A stretch of DNA of 61,227 nucleotides from Paludibacteraceae bacterium (GCA_024401455.1 JAKSLA010000016.1:1-61227); one strand, 5' to 3'; positions 43,501-46,309 are shown, numbered from the stretch's first letter. Made by a program: numbers and translations. Notes: generated from the letters alone by a model not told the origin.

Positions 43501-44909
43501 AGGTTTGTGCAGGTACGGCTGCTACTTTGGTCGCTTCCGGTAACAGTATCCTTTACGTTTGGGATTACAATGATATTTCCGGTACGACGATCAACCCAGT
43601 TGTGACCGAGAAGACAACTTATACCGTAACTGGTATCGACAACAGAGGATGTTCGAACAAGCAGTCGTTCACAGTCACTCCGATTGCAGCGCCTAGTTTG
43701 GCTGTCCTTGGTAAGACGCAGATCTGTCTTGGCGAGTCGGTAACATTGGTTGGTCAAGGTGCTTCTTCTTATGAGTGGGTGATGGGTAACCAAACCGTTT
43801 CTAACTCTGCGGTATATACGGTTAAGCCTGAACACGACATTGCGTTGTTCTTGTCTGGTACAACTCAAGTTTGTAAGTCAGATACGCAAATCAATGTTCA
43901 AGTAATATTGCCGCCTAACGTGGTAGTATATGGTGATAAGGAGGTTTGTCCTAACGAGGCATTCGTCATCACTGCACAAGGTGCTACCTCATATCGTTGG
44001 AGTACAGGTGATATCACATCATCTATCTCTTACGCTCCGATTTCATCTTCTACTTACTATGTGACTGGTTACGACGACTTCGGTTGTCAAACTACGGTTG
44101 AGTATCCAGTTAGAGTAAAGGATGTTCCTAAATTGGATATCGATATCTCGAATAAGATGGGTTGTCTCGGAACTCCAGACGAAGTATCGGTTTCTGTCAG
44201 CGGTGGTGTATTCTACACTTGGTCAAGTATTCCATCATTGCCTGAGTTGGGCGACGGTGCTCACGAGGATAGCTTGTTGCTCCTCATCGACGAGCCAACA
44301 ACACTCACTGTAGTGGGTAAGGGCGAAAATGGATGTGAGGCCTCTACAAGCGTTACAGTTGACATGTTGCCTCGTCAACCATTCTTGTTCGACATTAATC
44401 CTCACTTGATTGACGCTAACAACCCTACTGTATTGTTCAAGGGTAATTCTCCTATCAATGCAGAGTGGGCATGGACGCCTGCAATTGGCTTGAACGAGAT
44501 CAAGGGTAATGACTTGAAGTATCAATATGATACAGAGTCAATCGGTGACTCGGTAGTCGTGACAGTCCGTGCAATTGACGCTAATGGTTGTGAGTACACT
44601 GGTTATGACACAGTTTATGTTTGGAAGACATTCTGGGCGCCTACAGCGTTTACTCCTAATAAGGATGGTAAGAATGAGACATTCAAGTTCTATGGCGGTA
44701 ACTTCATCGATGAGTTCGAGTTCATCCTCTACGATAGACTTGGCCAAGTCGTATTTGAGGGCCACAGCATAGACGATGAGTGGGACGGTAAATACAAAGG
44801 CAAGGAGTGTCAGGCTGGCGTTTATGGTTGGGTTGTAAGCTACAAGGGAGTTTACGCCGGAGCAGAGCGTAGCGGTGAGCAACGAGGTTATGTCACAATC
44901 TTAAAATGA
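13512..44909 (+). CDS. Giant surface adhesin, about 10,460 residues, about 120 Ig-like repeats, T9SS type-B sorting domain (SprB-like)
   Basis: The frame is open for 31.4 kb, more than half the window. A signal peptide (MKKRLLLTFILSGCLAVCNLVMAQ) starts at the internal ATG 13536; I use 13512, and a TTG at 13503 is also in frame. About residues 35-450 are unique and may form a ligand-binding tip; about 450-655 look PKD-like. From about 659 to 10,290 I count 120 tandem Ig-like modules of about 80 residues on the plan VxIxGxxxVCxGxxxTLTAxGAxxYxW...TTYxVxGTDxxGCxxxxxxTVxxLP, like the CHU_C-associated Ig-like family; the two Cys of each module could form a disulfide. Modules are grouped in threes. 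A last PKD-like module precedes the gliding-motility-associated C-terminal domain (final about 95 residues: FTPNKDGKNE, LYDRLGQVVFEG), the type-B T9SS signal. A PorP/SprF partner overlaps its stop codon. Secretion to the cell surface and adhesion are inferred by analogy with SprB. Confidence 0.9.
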   Translation: MNNIRSRVMKKRLLLTFILSGCLAVCNLVMAQTTVPKNVDTPNLDFSQGEQGWVYQTGWYTTSLKTSADEQIYVWDKTSENSTASIRNVDISNNKNVALSDKQRARFWRFSMDEADRIFSYKPVMVMPDENKSGVMRIGRPDAWIPTSNGIGSVFTIKGTMGGTGTVDSKGQPFNLPVLPAVGRTDVKCFDTGCESYMFNKLSRTGPEWSNPYYTGTNKKATPWAGAERMYYDFTVTENSTLLTYRFLAILASPESSTNHSENGYPEMTVNVYVQNENTNEWEILECQEHHVIASAANEPLNYPGMQPMYRKEDLANKNFIPFNAVQDRWQEYVSATCNNSTKHSTEHRISTKTSETTPTNCFINYATIIIGTNGQYTGNYYSRYHYSGWRTRFADLRQYVGKKVRVEVLNHDCIMNDYQDAVVAGGHASYGYFQAETRKLEITYKNCSNETPDRYELTAPEGFVAGTYNASGSTSEFVSGRWEGSAYQWSRSSGRKFVVDPNDPTKVYVPSTGANAPVTGETYYCTIIPDSENTRDGGREGCVKLTLSTKMDPVRVRPAVEWDWACGPIRGGVVGKFTDKSTVIEGPDKIKSLHWEWIGDNAKNFSTHDDEVIEGDDPVSHEWTFDKAVEEYNLQLTVTTQWGCTFTETFTIKTPEFPEEGWFKNSYVCENDEFTLITNIPYAGYEYKWYEVENGAETLLPSTGASYTAINDGKEHNYRVKVKSTTGLVCTYEQDAVLKPLKKPVVKAKSNKTEVCPGEEFVLSVAAGNEQYKYSWAELLPEVVNANGSATNSVAKSGSYDYTLVADLTYTYDKIEYTCKGQDVVTVVAREVPVVKVDEMAPVCYGEAAVAEALFDPTKVVPKSDGYYWSINGSAEKQGSSQYVIPASAMTAGSNTVKVRAVDEFGCSGTHTGSVRMKQPIDPSISGIVPICAGDLLRPTASPTGADKYEWRCGTIDIDEVQSPMFRVPAEATQIELNVTKEGCSKSTAVDITVKDAPVIQVEGKTDVCEREDVEFVCKVFNKVSGKFEESSSCSYTWRKDGRPITADGNRLKLPAISSAYQGHYSVTATSGGTGCETIEEFDLVVNPLPIVTASANKTTFCPQDEVILTADASNSPNAISSWTWTTKAGTLYGANVDFLAGTDASNSSGDAQEAVLKVMDVNTCEAEVRVRYTVYPAPTVDLGPGDAICASGVNSDFTLSATVSPNTSVVWETPDASNDGATTTSIVVKEGGNYKVVATRGTCKAQDTRYVAVNQNPTITKSGLAQACVNKTTELTFGGAREYQIGSRTSTDGKFEFNESQPTTYNYTVVGTDINGCQSSLPFEVKFNALPDVSIDAASINSVCKGAAAEITATSADEANIKSWTWTPGNLTGKTVTPVLQNTSTYTVTVKDGNGCSNTAIHTVTVTDIPSFEVTGNPSVCPDQPVTLTANNASLEYSWRMVASGVTTEFDSKSPQITFTPTGDCIVYVKAKSTSGKICETEEKMVQVTLLPARMLSIDGAPTGPICEGTQLTLVAGGLPAGEEYQWQGGLGTGATKTVTPNPGTKTTYTVLASTAAAGSCPAKASVDVVVISKPKVRIQSAEDVCVGKEANLEAVVTLNTYEVDGVSYDASVKNYAWNSADGTWSRQGSAYDNVTTSAIEAATTITLEVTDNYNCSNTTSLPIDLKPKPVFSISGNTSVCEGDQVVLTANGSSNINFTWYDKDGVKLADGPRYTYYPTESGQVKLVGNLNGCIGEEYAYVTVNRKPQLNVDGKTGLCKGEKLELTASGASTYTWGDGTVGANFTDEAPISTTYKVTGTDVNGCHATLDVPVDVRKTPIVKIQGPNNVCKGETVHLTATSETCTSFSWNNGAITSAIDVPITGSAIIYKVIGYDEYGCPSAEDKKQINGVTLPVVKIDGKNEICAGESVTLTVSSTTATKWEWSTSATTSSVSIDKIENDLNVWVDGTYIKDDASCTTRAEFHISVNPIPNLSTREGDAPEVCKGENLVLHAVGADTYKWSANDEEGDILVLDGVMSEHSEQLTGYNSVGCQATINIPIKVNQAPKISIDAPKEVCKGSVASLTASGGVRYEWKHNHTPDVQIEEVINNSTIKYTVYGWDEKGCKGEGVAQIAGLNNPKITISGDSIICLGKAVMLTAESNISGTTWEWSDGVTKSSMYSATPTSDSKVFVTATANGICKVDKAVNITVNKLPNLNIQGNTTVCKGDELSLTATGALNYYWNEQLTNPFKVNLNNDATYTLRGVDANGCESSKSIPVFVQARPVVSIDGENSVCEGTSTTLTANADQDVAYLWDDDQHSNTQFISPDVDESRTYKVIVTDKTPLECTSSATKTVIAKKKPKVTITGNAPICDGETMNLKAEVTNSAEAAGPYVYKWSTATTDNISSISFVPTTQGQQVSVEVESSNGCIGKDDVVIDVLDRPSFQIVGSKRICQGDILHLEAKSIIPDAEYTYTWKKSIVGAVLEQQMLDPGEFDFEVTAVTKGQCPSVNEEVVHVTVVENPRMSIVGESTVCYGASTTLNAQAETHVTQVNYVWEYTENGETKSSLSENFTTPAINAPLTISVTGTDVDQCKAYATFTVSPVEAPRLEIEPIGFPVCDNGEVTLQGRNELDNTNSTHYEWSVAGTKVQEGALYTKTYNRTTTVRLSATKDNCTAFIDYEIPVYSSPSIDYTGVTDLCAGDQLTLTARKSTGDGDLKYTWQRSGVNPVDAAVYTETLNSFGTYDYKLYAYDDHGCKSNEVTVPVSVRRTPTVSITPSVNGVLEVCKGLTQELTAVGGEDGLTYKWSYNNLASKNITVPAVTDDAEYTVDVFDGKCYGNDKITVKPKDYPTISVDDQTVCLGSQSTLTPNLNADIESYTFQYGTEKAENVQDFDYTPTKESSVIYVYAKGKNGCETTSPVLVNITAVAQPEISIAGSRDICQNGELNLVPSVTNITSPIQYTWSDDFGHTYNGALNVTMANVGSFNYHLTAKTDDALKCSSKEDIVVNVHNLPALQIKGADVCADTLFTLSVQRTDTEKENNTSYVWKIDGSDDVLSTTEQLSTKISSPTTFVVEATDVYQCVGSATKTITTYGLPTITVTGNNPVCLNSPLTTLKAEVVGETRAVTYTWYDEKGVKISTSDVLPSYTPTTLGNKRLKVEAYVNNEKCVATAYVDVVVNALPDLSVVGNRSICKNTMVSLSGVDANNTSTTFEWIDINSNATPGTVFEKTFSSTGVQTYQLKGTDGNNCKNSIPVEITVKDLPNFSFKPLAPVCPNIDFTVELEGSDAYKYDWNNDGSYEGKHNSYKITQDTTITVVAKDENTNCESSLSTTVRVNTVPTISFVPTTATICEGEQVTVRALTGTGLAAAQNWLWSDGSTTDATTYTPVMTGENKLSVRGTNTGSGCYTDAEFVFNVVEKPVITIKETAACLNGNIKLEVDYAKSDNYEYSWNGGAWTDVKSFTAKADMGNTVPSADIRKYEYTVKVRNKSGLGCDNVLTGSVDVYPLPVLTITGEDVCDGSYADLRASGVANGTYNWYDASDVLLKENSATYGPRVTADLDLKVIATDAHSCQSEPQTISIKKLNKPVIQIEQPDPACVNSEVTLVDNGDSDERQWKVGTTTGTGVDFKFTPTASGNAYVTLDSKKNYIGRTGAIVTCASDQVRQLVSVKALPTVTLPSKVDVCPNTPANLNAVAAAANGTLSYTWTNLSTNQVTTDATATYTTPSMAVGSAQFKVEVKDDYCSNSAETEVVVRTLPEFEIQAPEVVCEGTDATLKLVCKTANTSFSVDWTNVQSSENLHSSLTQISDVVDNKFTYVAHVVDANNCEQDVTHNIKINKKPVVTISSSRNSVCANDVTGMILTANVTNPTEALSPYTYKWNGNNAWTSQNLDLASPQNDQVYSVLVTSVSGCSGEQSITITSVEDQPALPLPTGPFDICLGESINLSYASDARFKYSWKPENGIQVDGYNYTYLPSQPGDYKITITITDLNSASKCQDSRDVTVHVHALPADVTISGDEKLCKGSDAILTASASSSPVAYSWYGVNPETNPSASPLANGLTYRLTDIQTAKTIYLVGDNGYCKSYANHTITPVEKPVLAYTGDVEVCEGGSTTLIADGQSSGIQYAWEDQTPSAYTSINSGAVSLGQQKSIKLTGTKDNCTNELFVIVKANPIPQASVLAKEVCSDESFNLTYTLGSNGADVVSEKWYSGGELLGGHYDGVDHAWMTSFKTAVTTKMSMRLDVESSKGCKQSVPVEVTVKALPVVAVSGKLKVCEGTETTLSATGANSYEWYKVDGETATKIEGASEASLTVTVDGTQTYGVIGNDGCASTMKTATVSTLAYPTIVAEDVTVCKGADATLLATIADHSDATVSTVYNWSTGSTSPTTVVEKVNAQPIKETITGGYKYSDGTVCSKSATVTIKYQDLPTLSVSPAKPVICNGQSVEITLNGPSTSYKMDGVDVPNVGGIFKTTVAPTGTTTYNVEMTEAKAGGLTCSNSATFEVVVYEAPSILIQGDKYVCSGYSAILKASSEGGATNYKWTSNTNPSWSETGATIETHNITEETTFTVTADGPSSQNSCPATKTFTVIPLQRPVITAADKEVCAGLAVQLEAAATAADQSSMSYAWDAVEGSFAGPSISYRPSAPSGESFVTVTATAKYNSSTASCSSTKDVKVTINPSPVLSYVGKTDLCSGSQLRLEAQGITGVTSPYTWKNASNENVSSEAVLVVDNVTAKASVYKLFGQDAKGCTNEITITVTSQPKPIINVLGATSVCEGTYADLTLSGTDDAIYEWYEGDVQVSAVDNFKTLVNTEKTYKAVAKLLLDGGDYCTSEQDVVVTPLAKPVLSTTGSTICLGEEATLSASGADYYAWTFGSENTSGPNVNTFKIKPTTVASDANPHKVYLTASNVYNTALGQTTCSVNEVINVIVNELPSAEIAGNTTVCEGHEMTLTAVGPDENRTYEWILIATKEVLSNTKTLKRTPVYGESYQLNVKNTVTNCTNYAVVTPTIKAKPQIVVDGAKNLCDGSTISLTASGAYTYKWVLVGEDNKPGSTTLSSLSTYSDRIADKDVVLRVYGTTDQQCEDSVDVTIHSLAKPTFAIADVEVCHESEVQLVDTKAEADANTYQWIIGGVTLESDANTATYVASTRNTKTGRVVASKTYNTVEDGEVTCSNTSANFSITVLPLPTLAYTSPVVCDKQDLTITANGASTYAWYDAAKFDQDSAAARVSTEDALVLKNVDASLPLSYKLKGVSDKGCVSFKDVSVSLVQLPTITIVGDSVVCENTKTTFTAGGARSYEWKTADGTTSLAKSASYTVDVASDEVKYMVIGTASSGCVDTAYVTVHPQKYPVLADLHKSVCVNSPIELTLDGGDEGNYKWRFEGKDLASTSATETITPTIVGNDKPVYVTASKSYEVYGTSLECKTTKTVLLDVKHLPQLTLNGSSEVCIGTELNLTASNVYTDAEPTYYYWYSPIKNDTIARTANYAVAKMMNDSTYRYGAIDKNGCRAEATVSVSVVEKPTIAAAGDFYACEGTAASITVSGTNSYEWTNSNGVVVSTASTYKPVMNGDSVYTVVGQSNKGCYSEPLTVNAYALDKPTIDLQDQDVCLGGKVKFVAQVSIEDQNDIDEGVNYGYTWQGYPATTTNELEVTSNVAGTSVISFTGTALYTRTVNTVSRNYSCNTTARAELTTRALPVFTANVESVCVDKDVEFTAVSSESGMSYEWKNGSAVVTDGDADDSKLTTKLAAGSHTLQLIGTKKYTESLSCSKSIDVTVDVYELPEVAITGQFDICSGTNTKLTAVSPVGSVATYQWYEKNGTVLTEIDVETSATFVTPSLTASKTYVVVAKNATDCESQAEVTIDIIENPVINVVDKATCLNEPITFDVTNDNTADDATSYIWMANGNQFDGHKTATYTPTMAGTIEIQVVGTKAHTVAEGRGNAQTCKTTEHFQLLVRSLPELKVNGNTSVCYDKQLSLNAEGADIYYWAEVNTPNMHISESSELVVPNLKTDKSYILTGVDGFGCTSEKIVNVAVNDLPTIAVEGSLYACYNTATTLTAKGASSFEWRKGSKDGEIVSTDAVFSPVVTQDETYYVSGTDDNTCENFTTVTVHPLAFPTITGLDSVGICLGDETHLNAEVNAPGAYSYEYAWSTNADNYNSSETVKPLSEGITRVRFTGRAVYEFGIDKYKCSTDSIVEVRAYALPKLAQTGTNIVCEGYPVNIVASGVNAEGSYEWFDGQTKVADGNILNRTFDATTTLSLVGKNKYTTYKNVELECPATLENISIKVNEAQPVTVDGQLNVCEGLATTLTASGSKYYRWFNFDEDPDMTTSINGKPEYKNVVINNDVTFAVIGTDANTCSDTVKVKVNAKKNPTIELPVDPQTCINREIELSVQSSAADAVPADKYEWTINGRLMEEANGSSLNYTPTVQGNPSIRVRGSVSYSTEGDPITCYTEKSFQLVVNSLPKLVVDGSTSICKDSTLKLTASGADEYKWTFNGGVESSTATLEVSHLMQDQTYQLYGKSTITTCDVTIDVDVVVNELPTITIEGDRYVCMNGKAKLTAKGASTYVWKNKATEEVVATTAVFEPTVTEETTYVVIGNDAKSCGGVAEVTVAPLEYAVIKELRDTAICLGESITFAPVLEAENATFAYKWMADDMSPTYEVKPNAAGVTPINFRGSAIYLIDEKTYECPTNVIVRLTTYALPTITFDGTTEICKNLPLDVTAHGADTYVWKRGNVDVTGDVNDKLTIVPVESYEYTLTGTQNHTFTNMLGTTQIACSTSVVVPTTVYELPKVSVAGDLKICQDASTKLTASGAKDYMWYNEDDYTSVLASTAEFETEVSAVKTYDVVGTNTYGCSDTVSVTVSPLERPDLTMSDVAICLGQETQFVAPTTADAGSYVWSISGAKLASSDNVADVKPADYGASYGTKVVNLTASKIYTFDRQNDQNCSSKTSFNLVVNNLPTVSIDGNLIICPNAPLTLTAKGTSSSYEWLAEGTFTTSGEKNEVLNVEHVTAESRVYKVIGTDGNSCENSASVIVVKAETPTIEIAGEPRVCKGDNTKLTASGASSFEWFKIEADNSETSVNNGKSFNVAVSDTTVYKIIGTDNNTCEGNTTITVYPLSYPTITLQDTTLLCVGDDITLSASAEAANSSTIVYEWPAANVAGQTLVVLSQGEGTLSHELKATARYDKTSNTCSSTAVAKVISHKLPTLTASGISNVCYNDALDITAEGADTYTWSGEFSETGDKLQVTPTRSSEYKLQGWKTYVDGRYSKTCQNSIYVPTTVYSLPNVMIAGDRNVCKDAVAALVAEGAINYVWYDITNESEEPVKLSENPRISPVISADTKISLVGTDANGCKNNFDIDITAVDRPVITATDETICLGKSAKLLASAEGGSSYYYKWTEANGTTIDEAASIIVSPKTTQNYKVEVTATYDGMTTTCAASKTVTVHVNNLPEIEFDGATTVCQNDALDLTAKGAVDYTWDNVKGEGEHGEFFREVPATSVTYVLKGIDANGCENSINIPVTVNALPEVAITGDLNVCGGTKTTLTANNANTYVWSTGQTSTSIQVEVSGTETIWVEGTDLNKCKNRAEVEVSPYAYPNFSVRDTAICFGNSVEMGIASSESDYSYYWTAAGDTTYSSTLTVAPAQTTTVYVHGRSEATGCVTRKPLRIEVYTLPTLAAEGSKTICFGKNFNLKAKGADEYVWHSNLGDVIGDTYAEDLKSSQTITLEGTQNHNFGEAVIGCTNTLPVDVVVNALPVISFAGDVKVCENTPVSVTAKGANTYEWFDGTQTATITKAISDTTEFTVVGTDNNGCQGSGSITVYTLEPPTISAEDAALCLGESVMLSVNATAKGGIKYSYNWTSTNETSQTITVTPAAATSNYPVYVTATAAYDGTQTACTSQKEVKVEVYALPDVAYEGKTILCQGDELQLKALNADSYTWNGIPAEGENADMLIVVPSNSQSYTLVGTENHTFNGKNIACKTTVNVPVKVNELPTVTITGASAVCEGTSAIVNAQGANSYVWSLADDRDNILSKASKLEVNVNEQLEYVVVGTDVNGCKNEAKITISPYQYPSFEVDPIVLCFGEKATMTIKNPSESMAYVWTTGDTTVTGQTFAFEPATTMNVYIKGTSSMTGCEKNEVVKVTVNPLPVIKHDVITHGCLGDEVQIVATGATSYKWNGVPGEATMVYTPIALKSSYNIEGTDDNNCSSTETVTVLLNKLPDVQINGETYVCNNSEATLNATGAQNYSWSTGEAGKAVIKPIITSADMVITVIGQDNNQCENKASITLHAVDVPELTLEPATVCFGSSADMAVLTKADKVQSYDYLWSNGTTTQTAVVRPNAIGENSVSVAVTANYEGSEGTVSCQNTAYSTITAIKAPTLAVTGALSICSGDQLELTASGAKSYTWNGAAGEGESGETLVDSPKSSAPAYKLVGTDDYGCSSDTTIVAKVYDLPKVTIEGDPRVCVDDNAALVATGATYYSWSDGTTNVAEFTPLVTDTTTYTVTGYIVMAENNKMCQNSADVKIYALKRPTINVIGHTDTCYGKPLDFTATAEADNAISYSYKWTDGTADESGNVNLTVTSNQVLGVTATAYYAATDNACSSTKTVNVISNPLPVLSVAGKTTICQGDMLDLLASGAATYEWLNVKMGADLQTKPMGSVTYTVLGTDSKGCSSTLAVPVRVDTLPIIKVDGPRAACDNSSVTLTARGAEYYTWLNDGVVSPTYTATITKDMTFKIEAIDGNNCKTTTSVDITLIENPDVQITGADEVCLDGSVTLTATGAQNYKWSTGETTASIVVAPEAVGTMTISVEGTTGTCTASASHKITVHGLPQILIGGLNEICAGDLLRLGASGAGVEGTYKWNNGTSGDSLKAYPSASGTYTVTGTDAHQCSSTSNVYVTVNALPQFSIKGEAKVCDGKQTTLTAVGSDDMTYVWDDGNGNFTYSPAIMPVVDKEWTYKVTGTNAKGCKTTLTKEVAPIAYPIVTISGEPSTCYGGTVTLMASTNGGNASYVWSNGTRGNTMTYKPEVSGEVFVEATENTCTTKETKAVTVNPLPTLSVDGVTDICEGGKVDITAYGALTYTWNGKDGLGQGGSKWEDTPTTTTIYKLRGEDALGCVSYKDVTAVVHAKPQVKISGETAVCEGSSTVLTASGDVASYIWDDPDLTKGATITPKVEVPAKYTVTATSGYGCVATASVEVTPVAYPEVIVKGADPVCSGTPVTLWVEGVDAQVWQDGSVKPFYSFTPEASTSIYVNGTNYIQGNPDRGCTTKKVINVDVHQLPIISFAGDSVICHGSDVTLTAQGADTYVWSDGTVGSILTATPTTNTTYKVYAKDINGCENSKEVSVKLYDVPSITIKGEKTVCINEAASLLATGNCINYKWTEGPSSALYEPIVSAETTFEVVGEDSHGCTNKAYITVSPVEKPVLSTEGNTYACIGNDVTLTAQGAKSYEWELDETGELLSKASTVIVKMDQAKSIKLTGHRDNCSNTITIPLTVNMPPVIGILGNTEICQGEMLQLTATGAVSYSWSNGSHDETMTSQPMSSTSYKVDAVDGNGCQASKIVPIEVYSRPTIGIAGPNAVCKGSQVTLSANGSSTMYQWIDPVQNDTFVGAQYTYVINDQLMFNVIGTDNRGCKNKASISVSPIAYPVITFAGDSVGCINNTGVLVAQGANEYLWSDETRGANMEILFDNNKTIFVSGTKNGCTTKKEVNITVNPLPVLSIKEGNTNICKGDRLNLVVEGATNYRWSNGVSNSTGEFSASPLVSTTFSVVGTDDNKCKATLPIEVTVNELPKITIAGDAQVCEGSQASFTASSQSNILDYVWNTGASGAQTQAIVNETTVFVVDATDDKGCKAKQSHTVKVIPYPEVKILGNPTICVGDQLSLVAQGAVAYKWSNGSTSSSLNTWPTAGGTYSVSGTSNGCTSTASVEVQVRSLPNVLVGGKTALCMGDQLELHAQGAETYTWGDGTEGETLIATPLTSSTYKVTGVDEYGCKATENVQVTVYSRPVVNVSGDDKVCAGTAATLVASGNSILYVWDYNDISGTTINPVVTEKTTYTVTGIDNRGCSNKQSFTVTPIAAPSLAVLGKTQICLGESVTLVGQGASSYEWVMGNQTVSNSAVYTVKPEHDIALFLSGTTQVCKSDTQINVQVILPPNVVVYGDKEVCPNEAFVITAQGATSYRWSTGDITSSISYAPISSSTYYVTGYDDFGCQTTVEYPVRVKDVPKLDIDISNKMGCLGTPDEVSVSVSGGVFYTWSSIPSLPELGDGAHEDSLLLLIDEPTTLTVVGKGENGCEASTSVTVDMLPRQPFLFDINPHLIDANNPTVLFKGNSPINAEWAWTPAIGLNEIKGNDLKYQYDTESIGDSVVVTVRAIDANGCEYTGYDTVYVWKTFWAPTAFTPNKDGKNETFKFYGGNFIDEFEFILYDRLGQVVFEGHSIDDEWDGKYKGKECQAGVYGWVVSYKGVYAGAERSGEQRGYVTILK
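15475..44375 (+). repeat. Array of about 120 Ig-like coding repeats in three-module superrepeats
   Basis: Period about 240 bases per module and about 723 bases per superrepeat. In my module numbering, linkers YP or FP occur only at positions 1 modulo 3 (for example 28, 46, 58, 67, 79, 85, 91, 103, 106, 112, 115). Position 1 modules lack the GAxxYxW core and end in VTAxY...C...VxxLP; position 2 modules often carry a GTQNHTF-like insert before the second Cys; position 0 modules carry GTDxNxC and end in SPLxYP. At DNA level the copies are strongly diverged. Confidence 0.8.
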
Positions 44910-45916
44910 TGAATGAAATGATGAAAAAGTTAGTAGTAACGGTTCTTGGTTTGTTTATGGTGTTGTCCTCCTTTGCGCAGGACTACACCTTCACAAACCA
45001 CAATATAGTGCCATTTAGCCTTAACCCGGCTTTGATTGGTAACGCCAACGCAATCAGATGTGGTTTGAATTATCGTAGGCAATGGCCTACCTTGGACAAC
45101 CATTTCAACACGTTGCGTGTGTCCTATGACCAGAACTTCTATAAGCGTATGTGCTCGTTTGCCGCTTATTATATTTATGATAATAAGGGTCAGAGTGATA
45201 TGATCACCAACGAATTCGGTTTGGGCTACGGACATACGATGCGTTTGGCCGAGGACTTGGGAACGGAGTATTTCATTCGTTTCGGTTTGACCGCTTCTGT
45301 ATTCTACAATAAGATTGGTTCGAATCACACGTTTGGTGACCAGTATTGGGATGTGACAGGTCAAGGTGATGGACAAACCTCCGAGGAAGGCGTTGAAGGT
45401 GCTTCGGCAACATTTGTCGATTTCGGTTTCGGTGCGGCATTCGTCATTTCAAATATGTTGACGGTCGGTGCATCCGTTTCTCACATCGGCCAGCCTTATA
45501 GTGGTATCGTCAATGATCAGGACGAGGTGCTTTACCGTAAGTATGCGGTCCACGCTGCTTATGTGCGCGACTTGGAGTCTGCAAACGGTTTGTGGGGTCG
45601 TACGGAGTTGTCTGATAAGTCACTCTTCGTTAATGCTAATTTCCAATATCAGGAACCGTTCTATAAGACGGCTTATCTTGGTGCCGGTGTGATGATCTCC
45701 CCAATCATTGGAGGTTTGGCCTACAAGCGTGCTATAGATGGTGGCATCAATACCGTTTCATTCATGTTGGGAGGTACCTACAAAGGTCTTCAGGCATATT
45801 ATGTCTATGACCTTTATACTTCTCATAAGGGTAATGGTTCATGGTCTCACGAACTTTCATTCATCTATATTTATCAACGTCACGAGCGTTATCCTTGTCC
45901 GGTTGTTTACTGGTAA
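44906..45916 (+). CDS. PorP/SprF-family outer-membrane protein, partner of the giant adhesin
   Basis: The 336-residue protein has a signal peptide (MKKLVVTVLGLFMVLSSFAQ) and a body of alternating hydrophobic strands typical of a beta-barrel; FSLNPALIGNANAIRCGLNYRRQW near residue 35 and the repeated F-G-x-G strands match the PorP/SprF family. In Flavobacterium, SprF is needed for secretion of SprB, and members generally follow genes with type-B sorting domains. Here the start ATG overlaps the stop of the giant gene as ATGA, implying translational coupling. In-frame ATGs at 44918 and 44921 are alternative starts closer to the signal peptide. Expected role: outer-membrane docking or export of the adhesin. 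Confidence 0.88.
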   Translation: MMNEMMKKLVVTVLGLFMVLSSFAQDYTFTNHNIVPFSLNPALIGNANAIRCGLNYRRQWPTLDNHFNTLRVSYDQNFYKRMCSFAAYYIYDNKGQSDMITNEFGLGYGHTMRLAEDLGTEYFIRFGLTASVFYNKIGSNHTFGDQYWDVTGQGDGQTSEEGVEGASATFVDFGFGAAFVISNMLTVGASVSHIGQPYSGIVNDQDEVLYRKYAVHAAYVRDLESANGLWGRTELSDKSLFVNANFQYQEPFYKTAYLGAGVMISPIIGGLAYKRAIDGGINTVSFMLGGTYKGLQAYYVYDLYTSHKGNGSWSHELSFIYIYQRHERYPCPVVYW

Positions 45917-46024
45917 TGCATTGGTATTTACGCTTTTGGTCGTGTTGCATTCCTTATTAAAGGATGTCTAATAATGGAGATTGCAAGAAAATGTTCGTAG
46001 GACAAGACAAAAAGTTATCAACAA

Positions 46025-46055
46025 TTTGTTTTTTCGCAAATAATGCGTACCTTTG
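46025..46055 (+). promoter_or_regulatory. rpmH promoter
   Basis: TTTG (46025-46028), 19 bases, then TACCTTTG (46048-46055): the full Bacteroidota primary-sigma consensus at ideal spacing. It is 45 bases upstream of the rpmH ATG and preceded by AAAGTTATCAACA (46011-46023). Confidence 0.75.
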
Positions 46056-46099
46056 CAATCCGAAAATGAGAAATAATAAATTATAAATAATATACGGCA

Positions 46100-46258
46100 A
46101 TGAAAAGAACATTTCAACCTTCAAACAGGAAGAGAAAGAACAAGCATGGTTTCCGTTCAAGAATGGAGACTCCAAATGGACGTAGAGTATTGGCATCTCG
46201 TAGAGCACACGGAAGAAAGAAGCTTACAGTTTCTGACGAGGCTGCATGTAGAAGATAA
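46100..46258 (+). CDS. rpmH: 50S ribosomal protein L34
   Basis: A 52-residue, highly basic protein: [20 protein letters not shown] is the standard L34 beginning, followed by [20 protein letters not shown], also typical. It is part of the large ribosomal subunit. It is too short for many ORF finders, but the family match is clear across its whole length. It stands alone here, with a consensus promoter before it and a terminator after it; rnpA and dnaA, its neighbours in many other bacteria, are not adjacent. Confidence 0.96.
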   Translation: MKRTFQPSNRKRKNKHGFRSRMETPNGRRVLASRRAHGRKKLTVSDEAACRR

Positions 46259-46279
46259 TATTCTAAATCAGAGATAAGG

Positions 46280-46309
46280 AAGGGCGGAGGTTTTACTTCG
46301 CCCTTTTTT
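46280..46309 (+). terminator. Terminator after rpmH
   Basis: AAGGGCGGAG and CTTCGCCCTT pair around a short TTTTA-containing loop and continue into TTTTT; 22 bases after the stop codon. Confidence 0.85.

Noticed and set aside
15475-44375. CRISPR-like or tandem-repeat DNA
   Set aside because: The periodicity is at protein level, copies are strongly diverged at DNA level, and the frame stays open throughout.
46011-46023. DnaA-box-like TTATCAACA near rpmH as a replication origin
   Set aside because: It deviates from TTATCCACA, only one copy is present here, and no dnaA, rnpA or box cluster is adjacent.
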